Assembly: GCA_037783545.1 (NCBI GenBank)
Contig: JBBELK010000525.1
Location: forward strand, 62,001 to 126,000
Origin: Henricia sp. BOLD:AAB3569
Lineage: Eukaryota; Echinodermata; Asteroidea; Spinulosida; Echinasteridae
Length of the DNA stretch: 64,000 bases
Direction: 5' to 3'
Shown here: in pieces, positions 42,235-54,200 of the stretch
How positions within the stretch are numbered: the stretch's first letter is position 1
How the letters are laid out: the number at the start of each line of letters is the position of its first letter
Notes under the pieces: model-generated
Told to the model about the DNA's origin: nothing
The model's database searches: none
Seen by the model: only the letters and a program-made list of their open reading frames with translations
Program-made: the position numbers and the translations under genes

Positions 42235-45200
42235 CTGTGGGTTGCATTCAAGAGAATCAGACAGTTATTTTTCTGTGCTATTTCTTTGAGGACTATTACA
42301 GATGTTTGGTTATTCTGATAAGTTACATGTACTTCAAATCCATCTGTCCTGGGGTTCAGACTTCAGGCGAAAGCGAACACAAACACGAATCTGACGTAAA
42401 TCAATTTTCTTGATAAATTTGTTCCCCTCACCCTGGGGTACCTACCAAACATCCCCTCCCCCCCCCCCCCCCCCCCCCCCACAATGGGTTACCTACTAAA
42501 CATTCACCCACCCTGGGGTACCTACCAAACATCCCCCCCCCCCCCACAATGGGTTACCTACTAAACATTCACCCACCCTGGGGTACCTACCAAACATTCC
42601 ACCACCCTGGGGACCTGCCGGTGGGGGTAAGCCAAAGAAAAGCTGGCCTATTCTGTCCAAGTACTCTAAGTAGATTGGGTCTCTCTGTAAACTAGGCTGG
42701 TATTGTTCACACAACACAGTGAACGTGGTGAGTTTTCCACTGGAAAAGAAAAAGACAAAAATGATTCATTTTAGGCCAAAATTGGCATTTTGACATTGGA
42801 ACCAAGAGCGACTCAAGAAAAAGACAAAACCACTCATTTTAGTTTGAAAAAAAGAAGAAAAAAATGAATTTTTACCTTTGAACCCAAAGGTAAGAAATCA
42901 GCAGTTAATCCAAGCGTGTTGAGATTTTTACAGAAAATGGATTTCGTTTTAAAATTAACCTACGAATCACATAAAATACATCCTCAAAATACTCTTCATG
43001 GGAAATTTGCAATCTCCAATTAGGATGTGGAAACAAAAAGGTTGGTATAATTACTGCACTGCTTTATGGAACCAGATAAATTAGTTTGTACAAAAGAAAT
43101 GGTGGTTTTTTGACGATATCCTTGAAAATATACGGATTTAGAACACAAAATTTCAGAATGGTAATGAGAAATGATATGGTATCAAAATCTCAACACCCAT
43201 GGGAGAAAATTGGGGAGTTAAAAAGTGTGATCTGGACACGCTCCTTTAAAGGCCCATTGTATCATTTGCAATGACCCAATTTTGTTTTTCATGAGTTGAC
43301 AAGAAAAACACTATAGCTCAAAGTGTTGATAGCAATGGTAACAAACACCAGATTTATTTCTGTCAAAAATGGTATTTCATGTTAGAAATTGACAACCGAA
43401 GGTGGGTTTCTAAAAAAGTCCCGTGCACAGGACTTTTTTTTTGATTTACTTGTACACAACATTTTTATATAGATTTTCAAGGTTTTCTGAAGCATTGATG
43501 CATCTGTGTAGCTAAAATTTCTTCAGGCTAGTTCACCAACATTCTTCCTTAGATATTTTATACTCTAATTCCATGAATCTGCAAAAAGTTGTATCTTGCG
43601 AATGACACATAGGGCCTTTAATACTAAAATACAATGGAAATTCCAAGTGGTACCTGGGTACTGCCCAGAATGTGAATTATAGTTTTGCATTTTAATGGGC
43701 CTGGATCCACCGCTGATTTCTGGTTATAGTGATGCAAACTCAGCCATGATTGTACCGAGCTGCCAACTTTCCCAAATTTCAGAAAAAAACATCTGGAAAA
43801 TATGTTTATCTTCTGACCTTAGAATCATTGCAAAATCTCTGAGATTTTGACAATCCAGTAGGGTTTTTATTTGTTTTGGGAGTTGTGGCTTTTTTTTCCG
43901 TATACAAATTTAACAAAGATTTTAAAGAAATTACTTCCTGGAATCAATAGATAATCTAATTCTAAAGCCTAGCGTACATGTACATCAACAATGCAACTGG
44001 AAGCAACTTGTGGCAACTGGTGTTTCCGGCAACTCAAAGCAACTCGCAGCAACTGGAAGCAACTCGCGGCACCTGGGAGCTGATCAGTTGCTTAAAAAGG
44101 TTGATGTATGTGCACCCACAACTGGCAACTGGAAAAATCCCAGTTGCCGCGAGTTGCTCATGTTCTACTTTCTGGCAACTAGTTGTACCCAGTTGCGGTC
44201 AGTTGCGTCGATGTACGCGTACTTGCAACTAGTTGCTGTCAGTGCATCTGATCACGTGCGCGCACATCAACAGCAACTGCAAGCAACAGTTGCTTCAAGT
44301 TGCAAGGTCAATGTACTCTAGGCTTTACTGAGTTGCCGTGCTCTGGAAATGTAGGCATAGCTGGATGATCCCAGTTGCCGCTGGTTGCGCAACTGATCAG
44401 TTGCTGTCGATAAGCACGTTACGCACACATCGACAGCAACTGATTAGCTGAGTTGCTTCCAGATGCAATGTTGATGTACGCTAAGCTTAAGATATATTTC
44501 CCACTTAAGCGGGCCTCCCACTGTGCGAATGTCCTACGATTGGGTACGATTTGGTACGATTGTGTGTAGAGTCTATAGGCAGTCTCCGATAATCGTACCA
44601 ATTCGTAGGGAATTTGTGGCAAATATAAGGCCCGCTTAACACTTTGTCGCAAATGTTGCTTTTCTATAGAAAAAAAAAACATTTTCTCCTTCAAAAATTT
44701 CATTCAGTTAGTGCACAAGATAACCATTCACAAGCACACGCAGTGCCCTCTGTTGTCGCCCTTACGCACGTACCACTCGCGTTGTAATTTTGTGCATTAC
44801 TTTCTACAGTAAGGTTACCATTTATTTATCTCAGAAATGCAACATTTCCGACAGAAGTGGGAAGTATATCTTAGAATTGAATGATCTGTTGATTCCCGGA
44901 GGTAATTTCATTCAAATCTTTGTTCTAAGTAAACTCCTCAAAACAAGTTCGGAAAGTCAAGTTTGACTGACGATTTCTCTCTTGTTATGTGGTATCATTG
45001 GAAAGCCCTGTTATTCCTCTTTACAGTGATGTGTCATTTGTTATGATTAATCAATTGGGGGATGTGCAGTATAGCATAATACAGGGGTGGGTGGAAAGTG
45101 AAATGTCACAAAATTCACTGCTATTGTCATGCAGTGCATTCCCCTTTTGCTTGGAGGATGGGAATGTGTCAATGCACTTTTTGACAATAGCAATGCATTT

Positions 45201-48200
45201 TGTGACATTTCACTTTACACCCGCCCCCGTATTCAGCTGTGCTGCACATCCCCCAATTGCTTAATCATAACAAATGACACATCATCGTAAAGAGGAATAA
45301 CAGGGCTTTCCAATGATATAAAATTCAAGGAAAATTATTTTGCAACAAGAGAGAAATCGTCAGTCAAACTTGACTTTCCGAACTTTTTTTGAGGAGTTTA
45401 TATGGAAAAAATACCGTTGTAAGATCAGTAATTTTCCAAGTAATTTGTTGCCAAATCTGGGGAGGGTTGGCAGCCCTGGGATTGTTGCATCCTACTCATT
45501 TTGCATGGTTATGTCACAAATGTACAACACTGTGAAGTAACTAAAAACGGTGGTATTTTTGATAAAATCAAATAAAAAATTTGTTTTAATCAACACGACT
45601 GGAGATGAATTAATTACATGACTGTACATAATAAACCAAGCCTTACCCATCGATTGCCATCAGCATAAACCAGAGGAAATTAAGCAGGGGTAGAATAAAT
45701 GGCGGCCCACTCTCTATAGCCGGGTGTTTTTCTGTATAGATGTGGAACGTTACGGAGGCACAGGCTTTATTCTTGAGGCACAGGTACCTGTTTGGCAAAA
45801 CATTAGACAATTATATAATAGTGGATGGCTTTGAGGGTGATATGAAAATATCCTGCACGAGTCATGAAAATACTGAACGAGCCGAAGGCGAATTCGGTAT
45901 TTTTATGACGAGTGCTATTCTCATATCACCCAAAAAGACATCCAATATTATTATTGTTATATAAAATGAAGATTATACCGGTACCTTCTTTGTTTTGTAA
46001 GATTTTCGCAAGATTTCTGTCTGTTTGGTGTTGAAAACTTCTGTTCATTTGCAACATTTACAACTGCATGCGCTTCTGTTACTGTTGTACAGTTACTGTA
46101 CTCAGGCGAGCGTACATGTAGCACACGCGCAATCTATTCATTCGATGCATGACACGTGCGCTTATGCGTGTGCTTTGTGCGCATACGTGCGTGTGTCATG
46201 CTTCGTCTAATCTTTCCACTCTCAATCGATTAAATCTATTTTAATTCAAACCTATCGTTGATTCACATTTGTAGTTAACTTAAAGCATATCCCTTACTTA
46301 TCTTGACTGCTGACCGACTTGTAGTCTACAGCACTAAGGGACCCCGTATGCATTTTCGGGTACAACCTTGGCAAATTTGAGGATATGTTAATTTCATATC
46401 AGGGAATTCAAATCCAGTTACATGTCCTATAAAATTGTACATGTACTTTGGCAGCCCCTCGTTTGTCAATTTTAACAATTGTGGCACCCATTCTACGATT
46501 CACAGGATGCTAAGTTCATTTTTTATAGTCTCCAAGATTTGTATGGTCATCTTCAAGGTCAAAAGTCAATTTAAAGGTAAATTTAGAGGTTGCACTTTTG
46601 CGGCCCCTCGTTGGTCAATTTCAACAATCATGGCGCTTATTCTAGGATTTACAGGATGCCGAGTCCATTTATTATAGTCTCCAAAATTTTACGGTCATCT
46701 TCAAGGTCAAAAGTCAATTTAAAGGTCACAGAGGGTCAAAAAATCACAAAATTACACTTTGGCGGACCCTCCTTGGTTAATTTCAACAATCGTGGCGCCC
46801 ATTCTAGGTTTTACAGGATGCCGAGTTCATTTATTAAAATTTTTATGGTCATCTTCAAGGTCAAAAGTCAATTTAAAGGTCACAACTAGGGTCAAAAATC
46901 TTAAAATTGCACTTTTAGATGTTAAGAACGGTTTTTGCAAGGTGTATGGTGATGTAGAGTTTACTTATGAAGATTTCAGGACGTTTATATGTCAGGGTCA
47001 TGTGACTAAGGTCAGTAGTCAAGGTCAATTTGGACATCAGACTTTAATACCTGGCTGAGGTCGATGGAAATTGTGTATTGCATTTTTTGGGCTTCACTGG
47101 CACAATTTGGGTAATTTTGGTGATTTCTTTTTCAGGTTTTGAGAATGCCAAGTGAATATCTAAAGACAAGTCAGGGTCGTGTGAATAAGGTCAAGGTTAT
47201 CTTAGATCATACTGGACTCCATTAGCAGAATGTTTGATGGTAGGGGAGAGGTTCTTTCAAGGTTTTGAGGATGCCAAGTTGATTTATTTTTGAAAGTCTT
47301 ATTAAAGATGAATAAATTTTGGATTCATGTGATCAAGATTAAAAATACACGTGGAACTTTGAAAACTGCATGGTGCCTATTCTTCATAACTATGCCGGCT
47401 AACGCACAAGGACAACTGTCGAGCAGAACTTGTAATGAGTTTTTCAATTATCTCGTAATGAAGATATTTAACATTAAAGCCCGCCAAAGTGTGTGACTGA
47501 GTACATCAAGATCCTGGAGAAAAACATCAAGCAGTCCGCAGAGAAACTTAGGGAGCATTTTGACATATCAGCAGGACAACGATCTAAAATACATTGCCAA
47601 GTCAGTCACGAAATGATGGTTCCGGGATAATGCTGCAGGCGTAGAATGACCAGGCCAAAGTCCGGACCTCAACTCAATCAAGATGGGGGAGAGCCTTCCA
47701 ACCTCAAAGACCTGGAGATATTAGCAAAGTGGGCCAAATTCCACACAGATACGTTGTGAGTCAGTACCAGAAGGCATTTTCCATTGATTGTAAAAATGAC
47801 TTTGAACTGATCTAAGGAGGCTAGACACGATTTTAATTAATGACGTCCGAGTACAGTGTTGAGTGTTCGTTGCGGTTTTTCTTGTAAACTCAGGAAAAAA
47901 TGGGGTCACTGGAAATGATACCCTCATCAGGTACTTAAGCGAAGGGTTAATATATTTCGCCACAAATGATCAGCGAAATATAAACATATACTGTAGGCCT
48001 ATAGGTACATTAAGACAGCTCGACTTGTACAATGCGTCTAAAACATCTCGTCCCTCTAGACAACTTTATTCCCATGTATGAAAACCACCAACCTTCCCCA
48101 AAGTAACCCCAACTTTATCCTGTGACCGTATCGAATATCCGCCATTTCGTGGGACACCTTTTGCTACTTAAACTGTTTAACAATGGAAGCACGATATGTG

Positions 48201-51200
48201 CAAAGCGCAACCATGCATGTCCTCAAGGAACAAACTGAAGAAACTGCCCCACGAAATGGACAGTCGATGGTTGTCGCAATGTTGTTACGTGTGGGAAACA
48301 TTGAGCATAAAACGATATCAAAACCCAATTATTGCAAACTTTCTTTCACATAAAAGGACTCAACTCGATGTCAAACTCTAGGGCCTACATTATACAAGCA
48401 TAAACACACCTGATATAGTCACACTGACAACTTCACAGACGTGATTTCACATATGGCGATACGGCACGGCCAAAATTAACACGTATCTTGTGACTGCATA
48501 AACTGTTAGTAGAAGCTAGCCTTGTCTGTCATGTCTGTAGTGTTGCGATACCATCACCTGATCACTTTGTGAATTGAACCCAAATTCGAACGCAGTGTGT
48601 ACAGTTCTTAATACAGAAGGGTTCCTACATGTAGTTGGGCATTTTCAAGATTGGGTAATATTTCTTCGTGTGCTAAATTCCACGTTGCGTCGTCTGCATT
48701 TTTATTTCAAAAAAACCTTGAAAAAGCACCTTTCCGGGGTCAGCAAAATTAGGCAACAAGCGGATTTGGGTTTCCCACTAACCATGAAAAAATCAAAGAT
48801 TGTACCCGAAGTTGCACACAAATGATTTGTTTTATGCCATAAGGGTGTAGACTATTGTCTAAATGATCTGTATTGTTTGTCCATTGTGTTGTACTTTATG
48901 GTAATGTATACAGCACGCTCTTTAAGCCCTACATGTACCTTGCGTTATCCTTACTGATTATCCAATGTTACATGTACCTTCTGGTTTGGGCTCAATGAGC
49001 GTACCTGTTTGAGGCTCATGCTTAGTGAATTCCTCTGCAGTATCCCTAAAGTGTTCATTTTCTATGGTACCCCGGTTCCTTCAGACTGTAATATTATTTG
49101 TATTTAATTATCCTCTGTGTGTACTTTCGAATGATCTGAAACTGTGAAAAATAAATAAACCTTGAAACCTTGAAATGCAACCATAAAACCATAAAAACTT
49201 ACAAAGGGTTCGGTAGATGTGAATGGATTTGAGCACTTATGACGATTTACAAGTCCTTGTGAAATCGACCCCAGAGATGAATACAGCACACCACATCTTT
49301 AACTAACATGCTGCTTCCGCAACAAAATATTTGACTTACTGAAAGACAGCCTGAGCAACGAACATATCCACTTCACTTGGGTAGCCGTTGGACACATGGT
49401 ACTCGATTAACATAGTAGCACACCCCTCGCCGTCGCATGAATGCAAGAAGTGATAGCGAGCCTCCATGTAGTTCTTTTCTGTTTGCAAAAAAATCACAAA
49501 ATGCATATATTTGCCGTCTCACAAAATGATACCAACATAGTTCCTATTAAAAATGGCATCATCTGGCAAGGAACTGGGCCTAGTTTTTTCAATTGATATT
49601 TTTCTAGAAACATAAAAGTTATTCGCTTTCAAATGAGACATCAACAAAATTTTTTTACTACTGCCAATATTTCAAATTATTTCGGACCGCCAATAATTCA
49701 AGGCATAGTTTTGCCCAAACCTTTCCGGTGTCTGGTCTGCAGCGGGCCGCGCACAGCACGCCCTCCCTCCATACCGGTGGCCTGTCCTTGTTTTCTTCTG
49801 TCTCAGAAAGTCTTCCCGAGACAGACGAAAAGAGATTTGACAGGCCATACTAGTACAGAGGGTTCGCTGCACGCCACGGGTCACAGACCAAATACCAAGT
49901 GAGACTTGGGCAAGTCTATAGACAAGGCGCAAAAACGGCCGTACAAAACGGCACTTTTCAAAAAATTTCTGAAGTTCAAAGTTTGATGTTTTCTCGTTAA
50001 AATAAAGTATGCTTTAAAAATTTGTTCAGAGAAAAAAAAATTGAATTTGCTAAGAAACACGGACTGTATATCTTTCAGGGGTGAGATTGGAGGAAAACAA
50101 AAATTCCGAAAGGGGCGTGGCTTCCTTGGGGGAGGGGGCGTGGCTTCCTTGGGGGAGGGGGGCGGGCCGAAACGTAGAGACCACGCAAAATTCAACTTTT
50201 TCGGAGGATCGTTTTAAACACCACCGTACCATCGGCATCGTGCAAAATGCAATGTCAATAACATTTTAATTAGGCATCACAAGAACCAGTTTTGTTTGAA
50301 ATATTTACCTTGTTTATAGGCCAACAAATGTGGATAATATTAAAAAGAATCCAGGCAACATCTACCGTTGAAGACGGTGAAGCGAAAGCGGCGGGTAAAA
50401 TCGGTTCGTTGGCTGCTTGACGCATCGCGACAGCCGCGCACATGCACCAGCCGCGCACATGCACCGTTGTAGACTCGGTCAGGTCGCCGAGCGCGCGGCA
50501 TGCACAGTACATACATGGCAAAGCGCTGTATGTCATGGCACTTGCGTGACAACTAGACTTGCAAGTTTTCTTCGCAAAATTACTGGATCAATTGAGGGCG
50601 CTCGTTAAAAAGTATGGTGTGCTAAAAGGGCCAAAAAAATAAAACAATTCCGCTACAAATTAGTTAAATTCCGGAAATCCGGAAAAATCTCACCCCTGAT
50701 CTTAAAGTTGTACACACACTTCATTAACTAACAATGTTTAGCTAATCTTCGTCAAACAAAGCGATTTTCATGATGTGAACAGGGTCATAGATAGCACAAG
50801 ACAAATACTTAAATTACTGGACAAGCTCTGTTTCATCTGCCACAGAACTGGCCACAGAACTGGCCACAGAACTGGCCACAGAACTGGCCACAGAACTGGC
50901 CACAGAACTGGCCACAGAAACAAATTTATTTGTTGGCCAGAAAATGACCTGCACTTCTTGTTCCAAGAGTAAAGCATGGTGTGATTACCTTTCCAGAGAG
51001 TGACAGCTAGTCGTTGATGTAGTTCAGGGTCCCCTGACTTTATGGCTGTATCGCCAGCTTTAGACCACTGCAATGCAGAATTAATACATCGTCCTCTCTC
51101 TGGTACTTCAGCGGGTATTGTGCATACGATATTTGCAACTTTGTCTGGAAAAGGCACAATAGAAACACATACAATACATGTAGGTGTGATTTGCATAAAG

Positions 51201-54200
51201 CCGTGGTTACACAGACCAATTTTGTCGGCCGATTGGCCAGTCGGCCAAAAAATTGGCATGATCGCTCTGTGTAAACAGTTCATTTTGGCCGATCGACCAA
51301 CAAAATCAGGGGCCGATCAGAGTCTGACATGTCAGACTCCAGTACTGCAGTGACGTCATACAATGAGATGACCACAAGAGGGCGGACTATCCATTGTCAT
51401 CTGTAAACACGTGGGAAAAGTCGCTCTTATCCCGAGTTTGCTCGAAAATGTGAAGAAAAATGACGTTGGACTAGTTTTTTTCCTGTTTAGAAGAATCATC
51501 GGGGAAAACGGACCTTGGTACTAAATTCTGGAGATTCCAGGGACTTCCATGGTAAGTTTTTCAATGTTTAATTTTGATTGTAAAATGAAAATTCTGCTTG
51601 GAGTTCGGCGGCCATTTTGGTCGTGCAGGAAAATTCAACATGGCGTATGGGGGTAAATTGTCAAAGGGCTAAAAGTGTTATATAGAAAATGATAAAGTCC
51701 CAATAAAAACGTCTGAAAAAACACTTTTAGCCTTCTAAAAGTACTTAAAGTAAGAGAATTCAAGCAAAACTCTTGTGTTGGCTATTGTTACTTACCAATA
51801 TTTTCTGTGACGACGGGTGCATCTGATAATTTGAACGCATCGACTAGAAGCAAACATAAATCAGCACCACTTGTATACTACAAGGAAACAGAATGAGAAA
51901 ATTAAAAACTGGTTATACTGTGCTTGCACACCTACATGTATGTACCACAAAGAGGAAAATAAGCATGTATTGATAAAGTTAATTTCTTATCATTTCCTCA
52001 TAATACTCATCCTTACTAAACAGTGGGGGACGTGATATCGAGTCCTTGTTCTGTTCACAAAACAACCAGCAGTCCATTTAGAGGGAAAAAATCACATGCA
52101 CTTGTGCATGTGGGTAGACCAAAAAAGTTACGTGCACTCAAAAAAAAAGAAGAAAAGATAGCTCAGTTGGTAGAGCAGTTGGCCATGTATGCCAAGGACC
52201 TGGGTTCGAATCCCAGTCGGGGCACTGCAATTTTCTTGTGTTTCTGAATTCATCTTAAATCATAAACTTAAAGGTAATATACTTGTTTGGTAAAGTGTTC
52301 AAAACGGCATGATTTCCACTAGTAATTGAAAGCAGTAGAATTTTTAGCCACATAGATGCAGTAATACTTTAGAAAACATGAAAAATCCAAGCATCGTTTT
52401 TGTGCATGAATAAATGGCTCTAAATCAATAATCTTGTCATTTTCTCACGAATGGGGGCAATTCAGACGAAATAATTTCACAGGATGATTACTACCATTAC
52501 CATCTTGATAACAAGTAAGCCTAATGATAATAATTAAGAATTTTTTTGGAGGGTAATTACTAAACAAGTAGACTACCTTTAAGAGTCCCATTTCAATGCT
52601 TGACTTAAATTCAATCATAAACTTGAGAAGTCTTCACACCACATTTTTACTTTTTACTCAATCCTCATTATACCTGATTATGTCTGAGAAGCAATGATGC
52701 TCCTGAGTAGATCAATTCTATAGCTTCCGCATGTTTCTTCTGGGCCATGTATCTGTGAAATGAACAATAAGACAATTGTAAAGAGCATAGTATTTCGGTA
52801 CAAACGTACAAAACTTTTGCGCCGTGCACAAATTTTAAACCAGCAACGTCATGCCCAGTGCTGCCACTGGGCACCAGCTTAGTGGAACTTGAACAAGCTC
52901 CTTTAAAGGAACACACCGGCTTTGTTGGGCTCGAAATAGACCCATACATTATTCTGAAGCGCTTTCCAGAGTAATTTGATATATCCTGAAAAGACAACGT
53001 CAAATTTGGCTGTTTTTGAGCATTTTTTTAAAAACTCAAGGTCAAGTGACTTTTCAGGACCAGATTCTGGTTCCGAAAAGTCACGTGGTCTTGTGAGTTA
53101 GTCGTATATCCAGCTGTAGAAACCAGCGCGAAAGTGCGAGTTGCTTTTGTCATTCGCGGTTGGTTTCTCTTCTTGTTGGAAAATAATGACCTACAAACAC
53201 CATGTACAGTGTACCATATTTTCCAATATGTACACAAATCTGCCAACAGATTTCATACAAAGGGTTTCTGGGTGTTGATATGGACGAGAGAATCTCTCCG
53301 ATTTTCGTGTCTTCGCTTTGCATTCGCGGCGATAAATAATATCTGAAGAAAAAAACAGCATAGGCCTTTTGAGGGCGCTAAAGACACGTTGCGTTCGATG
53401 TGCTTTCTCGAGTCGGCGCTCGACCTGAGGAATCATGCAAGGTGTGATGAGTCAGGGAAAACAAGGAATCGAGGTTAAACATGTGTCGACTCATATCGAA
53501 CGCCACCTTTATTTACAAACACATGATACATGATACATCGCGACAGCTGGTAAAGTATATAGCCCAACATTTGTCTCTTTTGTTAATTTTAAACATTTCT
53601 AGTTTCTACGTGACATTTTGAGAAATTTGTTTCACAACGACCATCGAAATATTATTGTCAAGGATGCTAGATTGCTAATATGTAAACAGTAAGCCAGTGT
53701 GTCCCTTTAACGTGTTTAAGGATTGACTTATCGCAATTTGCGTTTTTATAGTGGGATTTTCAAGCTATATGTGCGCAAAATTTAGTAGGCTATTTTGACT
53801 GATCCAAAACACAACATGCTATTACTGAGACTTCTTTGATTTAATAGGCCTAGCTAAACAATTTGTTTGGTATTTTTTTCGTATACATTGAACAAAGATT
53901 TTAAGGAAATGAACAGATCATCAAATTCTAAGATATACTTCCCACTTGCACTTCTGTTGCATTTCTGAGATAAATAAATGATAGTTACTGCACAAAGTAA
54001 TGCACAAAATTACGCGGCAAGCGGTCTGTGTGAAAGCGCGAGGGTGTGGGTGAAAAACGGACCCTCTGAATCCTTCCAGATCTTCCGGATCTTTTTCAAA
54101 AAATGGCTATTTAATGAACAGAAAGTGCCTAGTTTGACTTCTTAATACGCTTTCATACCTTTTACCGCCATGTACAGGCCTTATTTTTAAAGATCCGGCT

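Larger units (their letters stand above)
43755..45478. mobile_element. Palindromic element holding three other elements (GET4 intron 6)
   Basis: The outer ends GAGCTGCCAACTTTCCCAAA and, from the right, GGGCTGCCAACCCTCCCCAG pair. Inside, GATTTTAAAGAAATTACTTC and AATTCTAAGATATA words are mirrored by GGAGGTAATTTCATTCAAAT and TATATCTTAGAATT. A relative without these insertions is at 53870-54655. Insertions: 43973-44490, 44505-44639 and 44930-45400. Confidence 0.7.

Noticed and set aside
42057..42413. Plus-strand frame of 118 codons over the end of GET4
   Set aside because: It is antisense to the well-supported final GET4 exon.
52155..52226. Functional tRNA gene
   Set aside because: The acceptor stem does not pair and position 33 is not T, although both promoter boxes are intact.
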